Source: Neisseria flavescens | GTDB taxonomy: Bacteria > Pseudomonadota > Gammaproteobacteria > Burkholderiales > Neisseriaceae | Length of the DNA: 64,000 nucleotides | NCBI RefSeq assembly: GCF_005221285.1 | Contig: NZ_CP039886.1 | Span: forward strand, 1,984,001-2,048,000 | Direction: 5' to 3' | Part shown: positions 54,727 through 63,185 of the stretch, in pieces | Layout of the letters: each line of letters begins with the position of its first letter | How positions within the stretch are numbered: the first letter of the stretch is position 1 | The notes under the pieces: generated by a model | Database searches by the model: none | What the model was told of the DNA's origin: nothing | Seen by the model: only the letters and a program-made list of their open reading frames with translations | Made by a program: the position numbers and the translations under genes

Positions 54727-55536
54727 TCAACGCTGCCATGCGCTGCGCAAATATTCGATGCAGTCGGTCAGGGCGTAAAACGGGGCGTTGCCGTGATTGG
54801 CGTTGGGGTAGAGGGTGAAGCGGACATCCGCGCCGAGGTGGTGCAAAGTGCCGGCAAGGATTTTGGCTTGTGCGACCATGCCGCGGCTGGTTTGGTCGGG
54901 ACGGTTGTTTTTGCCCTCATGTTCGCCTGCGCCAAGGCGGATGCCGATTCCTTGCGGCAAAGTGTCGGGCAGCCAATCGAGTACGCGGCGGTTTTGCCAC
55001 CAGATAGACGGCGAAACCAGCAAATAATGGCGGAAGCGTTCGGGGCGGGTGAACAGGGAATAGAGGCCGTATAAGGCGCCGAACGAATGGCCGAAGACGG
55101 CTTGGTTTTGGGTATTGATGCGGTATTTGCTGTCGAGCAGGGCGGAGAGTTCGTTATCGATAAAGCAGCTGAAGCGGTCGGCCTGGCCGTATTGTTTGTG
55201 TTCGGATTCGGGCGCGTTGTCGGGCAGCGGCGGCGTGTAGTCGAGGGCGCGTTGGCTTAAGTCGCGGATGGTGCCGCCGGTGTAGCCGATACCGACAATC
55301 AGACAGGCGGCATGGCTTTTGGTGATGGGGTTGATGAGCAGGGATTGCGCCATATTGAGGATGGCGGGGAAAAAGGCGTCTCCGTCAAGGATATACAGCA
55401 CGGGATAGCCGCCTGCCGGACGCTCGCCGAGTGCCGCAGCTTGAATGCGGTAGGTGCGGCCGGTGCGGGCGGAAGTAAGGGTGGTTTCTTCGGCTTGCAG
55501 CAGGGTGGCAGCTTGCCAGTTGGGACGGATGGGCAT
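54727..55536 (-). CDS. alpha/beta hydrolase, IroE/Fes-like esterase
   Basis: 269 residues. 'YPVLYILDGDAFFP' and the nucleophile motif FGHSFGALYGL with a late 'NANHGNAP' His give an esterase-D/IroE type catalytic triad. IroE-like enzymes hydrolyse catecholate siderophore esters in the periplasm; no clear signal peptide is seen here, so that role is only a suggestion. It stands alone between DUS pairs. Confidence 0.82.
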   Translation of the reverse strand: MPIRPNWQAATLLQAEETTLTSARTGRTYRIQAAALGERPAGGYPVLYILDGDAFFPAILNMAQSLLINPITKSHAACLIVGIGYTGGTIRDLSQRALDYTPPLPDNAPESEHKQYGQADRFSCFIDNELSALLDSKYRINTQNQAVFGHSFGALYGLYSLFTRPERFRHYLLVSPSIWWQNRRVLDWLPDTLPQGIGIRLGAGEHEGKNNRPDQTSRGMVAQAKILAGTLHHLGADVRFTLYPNANHGNAPFYALTDCIEYLRSAWQR

Positions 55537-55579
55537 GATGGGGTGCTTTAATCAATGGGTTGCTTAAGTAAAAGGAGAG

Positions 55580-55613
55580 AAGGCCGTCTGAACAATCGAT
55601 TTCAGACGGCCTT
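55580..55613. terminator. DUS-pair terminator after surA
   Basis: AAGGCCGTCTGAA / TTCAGACGGCCTT with an 8-10 base loop, beyond the surA stop codon. Confidence 0.75.
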
Positions 55614-55650
55614 ATTGTACGGATTCCTGCCTTTTTAACAATACGCGCGA

Positions 55651-56640
55651 TTAGCGTACGTCAACGTATGAGCTGCTGTGCAGTTCGCGCAGGAGGTTGG
55701 TGGTCGCCTGTTGCGCTTTTTGTTGGGACAGGTATTGGCGGACGGCGTTTTGTTGGCGCTCTTCAGGCGTACCTGCTTCACGGACGTCGTTCAGTTTGAT
55801 AATGTGCCAGCCGAATTGGGTGCGGACAGGGGCGCTGATTTGGCCGGGTTTGAGTTTGTGGACGGCTTCTTCAAATGGGGCAACCATCATGCCGTCGGCA
55901 AACCAGCCCAAATCGCCGCCATTGCCGGCGCTGCTGTCTTGCGAGTATTGGCGTGCCAAACCGCCGAAATCCGCGCCGCTGCGGGCTTGGGTGTAGATTT
56001 TGCGGATGGTGCTTTCAGCGCCGACGGCGGCATTGTCGTTGTCGGCTTTAATGAGGATGTGTTGGGCATGGTATTGGCGCACAGGGTCTGCTTCAGGCAG
56101 GGTTACGCCTTGTTGTTTGGCCTGCTCGATGTAGCGTGCCACTTCGGAGTCGCTCACGCGGCTGTTTTGCATGATGGCCTGTTGGCGCACTTTTTCAACA
56201 ATAATGCTGTCGGCGATGTCTTGACGGACGGCGGCAGACGGGTTTTTGATGTTGGGGTTGTGCGCGATAACGGCTTCGATTTCGCTATCGGTCGCTTGGA
56301 TGTTGCGGCGTTTGCCTGCTTGGAGGATCAGGGATTGGTTGATCATTTGTGCCAAAACTTGTTGGCGCAGCTCGTTGGCGTCCATTTGTGTGCCTTTAGG
56401 CATGGTTTGACGCGCTTGCGCTACGGCTTGTGCTACTTGGCGGTGGGTAATGACTTCGTTGTCGACAACTGCGGCAATGCCGTCTGAAAGATGTACACCG
56501 CTTTGTACGGCAGGCATGGTAGTGGCGCTGACGACTGGAGTTTTGTTGGCACGCGCTTTGGTCGCTTTGGCTTTAGGGGCGGCGTGCGCGCCTGCTGCGA
56601 GAGTGAGTGCGGCGACGAGAATCAGGGGTTTGAAGTTCAT
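55651..56640 (-). CDS. surA: periplasmic peptidyl-prolyl isomerase / chaperone, SurA-like
   Basis: 329 residues. Signal peptide to about residue 20 (AHA). A SurA N-terminal chaperone domain ('GIAAVVDNEVITHRQVAQAV') is followed by one parvulin domain ('YHAQHILIKADN', 'GGDLGWFADGMMVAPFEEAV', 'TQFGWHIIKL'). E. coli SurA has two parvulin domains; this has one. It helps outer-membrane proteins fold. The ATG overlaps the lptD stop (ATGA), so they are coupled, as in many Gram-negatives. Confidence 0.88.
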   Translation of the reverse strand: MNFKPLILVAALTLAAGAHAAPKAKATKARANKTPVVSATTMPAVQSGVHLSDGIAAVVDNEVITHRQVAQAVAQARQTMPKGTQMDANELRQQVLAQMINQSLILQAGKRRNIQATDSEIEAVIAHNPNIKNPSAAVRQDIADSIIVEKVRQQAIMQNSRVSDSEVARYIEQAKQQGVTLPEADPVRQYHAQHILIKADNDNAAVGAESTIRKIYTQARSGADFGGLARQYSQDSSAGNGGDLGWFADGMMVAPFEEAVHKLKPGQISAPVRTQFGWHIIKLNDVREAGTPEERQQNAVRQYLSQQKAQQATTNLLRELHSSSYVDVR

Positions 56641-59036
56641 TGTTTGACTACCTCGTTGGTTTTGCTGTAACCGGGGATGGCTAAGCGGAGTTTTTCGAAT
56701 GGGTTGTTGCCGATATTGCTCAAGTCTTTGAGTTGGAGATTGAAGAATACGGCGTTTTTGTGGCTGTTTTCGCCGGTAACATAGCGTTGGCCGACCAAAC
56801 TTGCGCTCCAGCAGCCGCAGTTGCTTTTGTATTCTGCACCGATGAGCATTTCCAGCGGTTTTTTGGCTTCGATTTCGTAGTTGTAACGGGCAACGGCGTA
56901 CAGGTTTTTACTCAACGGCCATTGGGCGGCAAGGTCGATTTGGCTGAGCCTGTCGTAGAAATAGTCGCCGTTGGCTTGCAGATAAATGCGCTCGTTGCGT
57001 CCGTATTTGTAGCGCGCGCTTAAGACTTTGCCGGGTTCGGGGTTGTAGGTAATCCCTGCGGCGTAGCTCTCGGCACGGCTTAGGTTTTGGTTGTAGTGGA
57101 TGTCCAAATCAATGCGGGTGCTCGGAGTAAGGTTGCCGTGTGCAAAGGCTACCCAGTCGGATTGGCTGCGCGGATAATTGCTGACGTTGCCGTCAGGCAG
57201 GACGTTGTCTTTTTTGAAATAAAACTTCTGGCCGATACCTGCACGGAAGAGTTCCGCACCGGTATTGGGGTTGAGGATACGGCTTTGTGTGGCCAGCGTC
57301 AGGCTGTTGGCCGAATTGATGCGGTCGTTGCCCGAATACAGGTTTTCGCGGAACAGCTGCGAATAGCTAAAGCTGTTTTCGGAGCTGTCGAAATTGGGCA
57401 GGTCGTTTTGGGACTTGGTCGGAATGTAGTTGTAAAACAGGCGCGGTTCAAGCGTTTGCAGGTATTCCCCGCCGAAGAGTCGGGCCCTGCGCTCGAAAGT
57501 CAGGCCGCTGTCGACGTTGATAATCGGCAGAACGCGGCTGACATTGCGGCCGCTTTGACCATTGAAACTGTTGAGGCTGTAATAAGTGGCATGTACGCCG
57601 ACTTTAGGTCGGATGTAGCCCCATTGGTTGTGGAAATCCCATTTGACGCTCGGATAGAGTACCACGCGGCTGCCGTCTTGCTTGGTGTCGTGGTCAAAGC
57701 GGGTGAATTGGCCTAATACGTTAAGCTGAGCCTTGCCGATATGGCTTTGCCAACGGCCGGTCAGACGGGGCATGATGGCGTAAGGTTCGTCTTTATAGCC
57801 GTCTTGGTTGGCAAGCATTTGGTATTTTTGTACGCGCAACGAGCCGTCAAAGCTGCCGCCCAACAGTTTGTCGCTGTAATTGAGCCATGCCTGACGGTCG
57901 AGGTTGACGTTGCGTGCGATGTCTTCGCGGCCGTAGAAGTCGCGGTAGTAATCGTCGTCGGAAACTTGGTTGTAGTTGATGCCGCCGCTGATTTTGCTGT
58001 TCAGCTGCTGCTGGTGTTTCCATTTGAACTGGTAGCGGTTGTTGCGGATGCTTTTTTGGTCGTTCGGCATCCAGTCGCCATCGACTTCGCCGCTGTAATT
58101 CGGTTGCAGATAACGGACTTGGCCGCCCAGTTGCACGCCGCGTTTGCTGATAATGCCCGGGCGGATGGTGGCATCCAAATTCGGCGCAAGGTTGAAATAG
58201 TAGGGCAGGCTCAGCTCAAGGCCGTCTGAACCTGTGGCAATGGTCGGAACGAGCAGGCCGCTTTTGCGGTTGCCGTTGATGGGGAAGTCCGCCCAAGGCG
58301 TGTAGAGGACAGGGACGCCGCCGAATACGAGCGAAGCGTGTTTGGCCACGCCGATACCTGTCGACTCATCGGCTTCAATGCTTTGCGCTTGGATATACCA
58401 GCTGGCATCGCCGGGCGAACAGGTGTTGAATTTGGTGTTGATGAGTTTGTATAGGCCTTTGCCTTTGAGTTCGGCTTTTTCGCTGACACTTTGAAGGCGG
58501 CGGCCGCCTTGTTCGGTATTGAGGCGCACGGCAGTGCCGGAACCGGTTTGGTCTTTGAGGTTGTACACCAATTGGTCGCCGGATACGGTCGAACCGTTTT
58601 GATATAGGGTAAAGCGGTCGCCGGCGGTAACGGTATCGGTGGCTTGGTCGTATTGCGCCCAATCGGCATTGAGAACATCGGCATTGCGCTCGACAATGAC
58701 GTCGCCTTCGGCACGGACGCCGACTTGGGTCTGACCTTCTATTTTATCGGCGTTGACGCGGGTGTAATCGGCAGGCAGGGCAGGCTCGCCGCTGCGTTTG
58801 ATTTCGGCGGTTTCGGCCGGCTTGGCATCTTCGTGGTCGCAAAACAGGCAAGTGCTGCCCAAGGAAAGCGGATCGGCTTCGCTTTGGCTGGTTTTTGCCG
58901 GTTTGGATGTGGCGGCGTGGGCAGGGGTATAGTCTTCCGCCTGCGGAACAGAAGCATCTTCCGCGCGCACGGCTGTTGCGCCAAAGCCCATAATTAAGGC
59001 GGGTACCAAGGGTTTGAGTGAAAATAAACGAGCCAA
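56637..59036 (-). CDS. lptD: LPS-assembly protein LptD
   Basis: 799 residues. The start is a TTG (59034-59036), supported by AAGGGG 7 bases upstream and by an immediate signal peptide ending VRA. An OstA-type jelly-roll ('VIVERNADVLNADWAQYD') leads to the 26-strand barrel ('SLPYYFNLAPNLDATIRPG', 'YLQPNYSGEVDGDWMPND'). Cys pairs near the N-terminus (CLFCDHED) and near the C-terminus (CGC) fit the disulfides needed for function. LptD with LptE inserts LOS in the outer leaflet. Confidence 0.95.
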   Translation of the reverse strand: MARLFSLKPLVPALIMGFGATAVRAEDASVPQAEDYTPAHAATSKPAKTSQSEADPLSLGSTCLFCDHEDAKPAETAEIKRSGEPALPADYTRVNADKIEGQTQVGVRAEGDVIVERNADVLNADWAQYDQATDTVTAGDRFTLYQNGSTVSGDQLVYNLKDQTGSGTAVRLNTEQGGRRLQSVSEKAELKGKGLYKLINTKFNTCSPGDASWYIQAQSIEADESTGIGVAKHASLVFGGVPVLYTPWADFPINGNRKSGLLVPTIATGSDGLELSLPYYFNLAPNLDATIRPGIISKRGVQLGGQVRYLQPNYSGEVDGDWMPNDQKSIRNNRYQFKWKHQQQLNSKISGGINYNQVSDDDYYRDFYGREDIARNVNLDRQAWLNYSDKLLGGSFDGSLRVQKYQMLANQDGYKDEPYAIMPRLTGRWQSHIGKAQLNVLGQFTRFDHDTKQDGSRVVLYPSVKWDFHNQWGYIRPKVGVHATYYSLNSFNGQSGRNVSRVLPIINVDSGLTFERRARLFGGEYLQTLEPRLFYNYIPTKSQNDLPNFDSSENSFSYSQLFRENLYSGNDRINSANSLTLATQSRILNPNTGAELFRAGIGQKFYFKKDNVLPDGNVSNYPRSQSDWVAFAHGNLTPSTRIDLDIHYNQNLSRAESYAAGITYNPEPGKVLSARYKYGRNERIYLQANGDYFYDRLSQIDLAAQWPLSKNLYAVARYNYEIEAKKPLEMLIGAEYKSNCGCWSASLVGQRYVTGENSHKNAVFFNLQLKDLSNIGNNPFEKLRLAIPGYSKTNEVVKQ

Positions 59037-59105
59037 AATCGCCCCTTAAATCGGTTTGCCAGTTAGAATAGCGGTTATTGTAACCTGAAATTCTGCGATA
59101 CCGCT

Positions 59106-60110
59106 ATGCAACGACAAACCGAATTACAAAACTGGCTGGAGTCTGTTTACCCGAACCAGCCGTTCGAATTGAGCTTTGCGGCAGCCGATGCCGACTTCCG
59201 CCGTTATTTCCGTGCGACGTTTTCAGACGGCCAGACCGTTATCTGTATGGACGCGCCTCCTGAGAAGATGAGTATTGCGCCGTATTTGAAAGTGCAAAAA
59301 CTGTTTAACATGGTCAATGTGCCGCAAGTGCTTCATGTGGATGAAGCGTTGGGCTTTATGGTGCTGAACGATTTGGGCAATACCACATTCCTGACCGCCA
59401 TGAATCAGGAAAACAGTGAAACCGCCCACAAAGCCCTGTTGCTCGAAGCCATCGACGAACTGATCGAACTGCAAAAAGCCAGCCAACCCGGCAAACTGCC
59501 GGAATACGACCGCGAAGTCATGCTGCGCGAGATTAATTTATTCCCCGAATGGTTTGTGGCCAAAGAATTGGGCCGCGAGCTGACCTTCAAGCAACGCCGG
59601 TTGTGGCAGCAAACCGTCGATACACTGTTGCCGCCCTTATTGGAGCAACCTAAAGTTTATGTCCACCGCGACTTTATCGTCCGCAATCTGATGCTGGCAA
59701 AAGGCCGCCCGGGCGTGTTGGACTTCCAAGACGCGCTTTACGGCCCGATTTCCTATGATTTGGTGTCGCTGCTGCGCGATGCATTTATCGAATGGGAAGA
59801 AGAATTTGTATTGGACTTGGTCATCCGTTACTGGGAAAAAGCACGCGCTGCCCAGCTGCCTGTGCCTGCCGAGTTTGACGAGTTCTACCGCTGGTTTGAA
59901 TGGATGGGCGTACAACGCCATTTGAAAGTGGCCGGTATTTTTGCCCGTCTGTACTACCGCGACGGCAAAGACAAATACCGCCCTGAAATTCCGCGCTTCT
60001 TGAACTACTTGCGCCGCGTATCGCGCCGTTACAACGATTTGGCGCCGCTTTATGCGTTGCTGGTCGAATTGGTCGGCGATGACGAATTGGAAACAGGCTA
60101 TACCTTCTAA
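59106..60110 (+). CDS. amgK: sugar kinase of the aminoglycoside-phosphotransferase fold, AmgK-like
   Basis: 334 residues. 'VHRDFIVRNLM' (Brenner motif HxDxxxxN) and 'GVLDFQDALYGPISYDLVSLLRD' (DFxD) are the catalytic and Mg-binding parts. AmgK phosphorylates N-acetylmuramic acid and GlcNAc at C1 for peptidoglycan recycling; in other bacteria it lies beside lptD, as here (divergent). The usual partner murU is not in the window. The gene starts 70 bases from lptD, so both promoters share that gap. Confidence 0.88.
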   Translation: MQRQTELQNWLESVYPNQPFELSFAAADADFRRYFRATFSDGQTVICMDAPPEKMSIAPYLKVQKLFNMVNVPQVLHVDEALGFMVLNDLGNTTFLTAMNQENSETAHKALLLEAIDELIELQKASQPGKLPEYDREVMLREINLFPEWFVAKELGRELTFKQRRLWQQTVDTLLPPLLEQPKVYVHRDFIVRNLMLAKGRPGVLDFQDALYGPISYDLVSLLRDAFIEWEEEFVLDLVIRYWEKARAAQLPVPAEFDEFYRWFEWMGVQRHLKVAGIFARLYYRDGKDKYRPEIPRFLNYLRRVSRRYNDLAPLYALLVELVGDDELETGYTF

Positions 60111-60138
60111 GCTTGGTTTTTTAAGATTTGATTCCACT

Positions 60139-60174
60139 TTTCAGACGGCCTGATCAACAAAAGGCCGTCTGAAA
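60139..60174. terminator. DUS pair between amgK and mnmG
   Basis: TTTCAGACGGCCT (60139-60151) and AGGCCGTCTGAAA (60162-60174), in the outward order and without a T run. It may end the amgK transcript weakly. Confidence 0.5.
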
Positions 60175-60194
60175 CCTTTACAGAACACATAAAC

Positions 60195-62090
60195 ATGACT
60201 TACATGATTTACCCCAAAACCTACGACGTGATTGTCGTTGGTGGCGGCCATGCCGGTACCGAAGCCGCGCTTGCCGCCGCACGCATGGGTGCGCAAACCC
60301 TGCTGCTCTCGCACAACATCGAAACCCTCGGCCAAATGTCGTGCAACCCTTCCATCGGCGGCATCGGCAAAGGCCACCTCGTGCGCGAACTCGACGCATT
60401 GGGCGGCGCAATGGCGTTGGCCACCGACAAATCCGGAATCCAGTTCCGCCGCTTGAACGCCAGCAAAGGCGCGGCAGTGCGAGCTACGCGCGCGCAGGCA
60501 GACCGTATCCTATATAAAGCCGCTATCCGTGAGATGTTGGAAAACCAAGAAAACCTCGACCTTTTCCAACAAGCCGTCGAAGACGTAACGCTCGACGGCG
60601 AACGCATCAGCGGCGTGGTTACCGCGATGGGCGTGGAGTTTAAAGCACGCGCCGTCGTGTTGACCGCAGGCACGTTTTTGTCCGGCAAAATCCATATCGG
60701 TTTGGAAAACTACGAAGGCGGCCGCGCCGGCGATCCCGCCGCCAAATCCTTGGGCGGCCGTTTGCGCGAATTGAACCTGCCTCAAGGCCGTCTGAAAACC
60801 GGCACGCCGCCGCGTATTGACGGACGCACGATTGATTTCTCCCAGCTCACCGAACAGCCCGGCGACACGCCCGTTCCCGTCATGTCCGTACGCGGCAGCG
60901 CCGAAATGCACCCGCGCCAAGTGTCCTGCTGGATTACGCATACCAATTTGAAAACACACGACATTATCCGCAGCGGCTTTGACCGCAGCCCGATGTTTAC
61001 CGGCAAAATCGAAGGCGTGGGCCCGCGTTATTGTCCGTCTATCGAAGACAAAATCAACCGCTTCGCCGACAAAGACAGCCACCAGATTTTCCTCGAACCC
61101 GAAGGCCTGACCACCAACGAATACTACCCCAACGGCATCTCCACCAGTCTGCCGTTCGACATCCAAATCGCGCTCGTGCGCAGTATGAAAGGCCTTGAAA
61201 ACGCCCATATCCTGCGCCCCGGCTACGCCATCGAATACGACTATTTCGATCCGCGCAACCTCAAAGCCAGCCTCGAAACCAAAACCATCCAAGGCCTCTT
61301 CTTCGCCGGACAAATCAACGGCACGACCGGCTACGAAGAAGCCGCCGCACAAGGTTTATTGGCAGGCGCGAACGCCGTGCAATATGTGCGCGGACAAGAC
61401 CCGCTTCTGCTGCGCCGCGAACAAGCCTACCTCGGCGTATTGGTGGACGACCTCATCACCAAAGGCGTGAACGAACCTTACCGCATGTTCACCAGCCGCG
61501 CCGAATACCGCCTGCAACTCAGGGAAGACAACGCCGATATGCGCCTGACCGAGGACGGCTACAAAATCGGCTTGGTGGGCGAAGAACAATGGCGTATGTT
61601 CAACGAAAAACGCGAAGCCGTCGAACGCGAAATCCAACGTTTGAAAACAACGTGGTACACACCGCAAAAACTCGCCGAAGAAGAGCAGCTGCGCGTATTC
61701 GGCCAAAAACTCAGCCGAGAAGCCAACCTGCACGATTTGTTACGCCGCCCGAACCTCGACTACGCCGCGCTGATGACGCTCGAAGGCGCGATGCCGTCTG
61801 AACGCCTCTCCGCCGAAGTGGTCGAACAAGTCGAAATCCAAGTCAAATACCAAGGCTATATCGACCGCCAAAACGAAGAAATCGACAGCCGCCGCGACAT
61901 CGAAACCTTAAAGCTGCCCGACGGCATCGATTACGGCAAAGTCAAAGGCTTGTCGGCGGAAGTACAGCAAAAGCTCAACCAGCACAAACCCGAAACCGTC
62001 GGGCAGGCAAGCCGCATTTCCGGCGTAACCCCTGCCGCCGTCGCATTGCTGATGGTGCATTTGAAACGCGGGTTTAAAGATGCCAAGTAA
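60195..62090 (+). CDS. mnmG: tRNA uridine-5-carboxymethylaminomethyl modification enzyme MnmG
   Basis: 631 residues (GidA). FAD-binding GGGHAGTEAA is at 16-25; 'NPSIGGIGKGHLVRELDALGG' and 'FFAGQINGTTGYEEAAAQG' are signatures, and the C-terminal region (RISGVTPAAV) binds MnmE. With MnmE it modifies wobble uridine of several tRNAs. A second ATG nine bases in is possible. Strong DUS terminator after it. Confidence 0.96.
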   Translation: MTYMIYPKTYDVIVVGGGHAGTEAALAAARMGAQTLLLSHNIETLGQMSCNPSIGGIGKGHLVRELDALGGAMALATDKSGIQFRRLNASKGAAVRATRAQADRILYKAAIREMLENQENLDLFQQAVEDVTLDGERISGVVTAMGVEFKARAVVLTAGTFLSGKIHIGLENYEGGRAGDPAAKSLGGRLRELNLPQGRLKTGTPPRIDGRTIDFSQLTEQPGDTPVPVMSVRGSAEMHPRQVSCWITHTNLKTHDIIRSGFDRSPMFTGKIEGVGPRYCPSIEDKINRFADKDSHQIFLEPEGLTTNEYYPNGISTSLPFDIQIALVRSMKGLENAHILRPGYAIEYDYFDPRNLKASLETKTIQGLFFAGQINGTTGYEEAAAQGLLAGANAVQYVRGQDPLLLRREQAYLGVLVDDLITKGVNEPYRMFTSRAEYRLQLREDNADMRLTEDGYKIGLVGEEQWRMFNEKREAVEREIQRLKTTWYTPQKLAEEEQLRVFGQKLSREANLHDLLRRPNLDYAALMTLEGAMPSERLSAEVVEQVEIQVKYQGYIDRQNEEIDSRRDIETLKLPDGIDYGKVKGLSAEVQQKLNQHKPETVGQASRISGVTPAAVALLMVHLKRGFKDAK

Positions 62091-62104
62091 GGTTTAATCC
62101 GAAT

Positions 62105-62148
62105 AAAGGCCGTCTGAAACCGAAAAACAGGTTTCAGACGGCCTTTTT
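62105..62148 (+). terminator. DUS-pair terminator after mnmG
   Basis: AAAGGCCGTCTGAAACC and GGTTTCAGACGGCCTTTTT with an 8-10 base loop. Confidence 0.85.
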
Positions 62149-62156
62149 ATCAAACC

Positions 62157-62234
62157 TGGAGCTAGAGAAGGGAATCGCCCCACTCCGGCCTTCGCGTTAC
62201 GAATGCGCTGCTTTACTGACTGAGTTATAAAGAA
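62157..62234 (-). pseudogene. decayed tRNA-Thr (CGU)
   Basis: On the minus strand this reads TTCTTTATAACTCAGTCAG, then AAAGCAGCGCATTCGTAACG, and ends CTCTAGCTCCA. The anticodon arm GCGCATTCGTAACGCG closely resembles bacterial tRNA-Thr with anticodon CGT, and the 3' end keeps an encoded CCA. The 5' acceptor no longer pairs with the 3' arm (GCTAGAG would be needed), the T-loop GTTCGA is altered to GGGCGAT and stem ends are mismatched. It is therefore a remnant, not a working tRNA. Confidence 0.6.
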
Positions 62235-62337
62235 AATAATTACTTCTTAGGTCAAGTTGTCATGTAAAAAATATGACGAATTTTAAAAAATTTTTTATAA
62301 TGCTTAAATATTGGTTAACATTTTAGGAATTTAACAA

Positions 62338-62960
62338 ATGAAAAAATATTGAAATGGGTCGCTATTGCTTTAGGCGGTTTATTTGTAATTGGTCTTTTTG
62401 CTGGTAATAGTCATCAAGTCAATAACAATCAGCAAGGAAATGGGAGTCAGCAAGATAATACTGCCGTGCAGAAGGAATCAGTTTCCAATGGGGAAAATAC
62501 TACAGATGCTAAAGTTGAGAAAGAACAATCAAATTGGAATTATGGAGAAAATAAAGATGAAATGAGAAATCAAACTTCTCATTGGGCTAGCATTCAATCA
62601 GAAAACACTACAGAATTTGATTTCCCATATAACGGTGGTTCAAAGTTAGAAATCAGAATTCGGAAAAATCCGGAATATGGAAATGATGTAATTATTGGAA
62701 TTTCAAAAGGGCAGTTTACATGCGGACTTGGTTGTAAAATGAAAGTAAAGTTTGATGATGGGGATATTCAGACTTTTAATATGGTTGGATCTGATGCAGG
62801 AAATCATGACATTATCTTTATCAATGGTAGCAAATCCGTAACTAATTTTACAAAAAACTTGAAAAAGTCGAAAAAGGCTATAATTGAGGTTGAATTTTTC
62901 CAAGCGGGGGCGCGCCAGTTCAAGTTCGACGTTTCAGGTTTAAAATGGGAATATTTCTAA
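62338..62960 (+). CDS. anchored or secreted hypothetical protein, start codon cut off by an A tract
   Basis: The ATG at 62338 has a good AGGA 10 bases upstream but runs into TGA after four codons because the A tract (62341-62346) has six A. With seven A the frame would read MKKILKWVAIALGG and continue to 62960 (about 207 residues). Otherwise translation must begin at the TTG at 62349 (203 residues). A hydrophobic N-terminus (to about 23) is followed by an Asn/Gln-rich linker and a beta-rich C-terminal domain ('GSKLEIRIRKN', 'ISKGQFTCGLGCKMKVKFDDG'). Function unknown. The gene is AT-rich. Confidence 0.7.
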
Positions 62961-62995
62961 CTATCTGAAGAAATTGATAATTTTTAAATTCTTAT

Positions 62996-63023
62996 AAAGA
63001 CCGCCTGGGAGGGCGGTTTTTAT
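62996..63023 (+). terminator. terminator after the hypothetical gene
   Basis: ACCGCC TGGGA GGCGGT stem-loop followed by TTTT. Confidence 0.85.
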
Positions 63024-63185
63024 ATTTTCAGGTATTTTTTTATTATTTAATTATTATATTTGGCAAAGCAACCGTTATCATATGCATAAACTGGTTTTTC
63101 AAAACAAAACTGTCTGAACAGTTTTAGAAATCCTTTAACAGTTGGTTGATTTACGGCCTTGATAAGGCGAATATTCAAATTGAAC

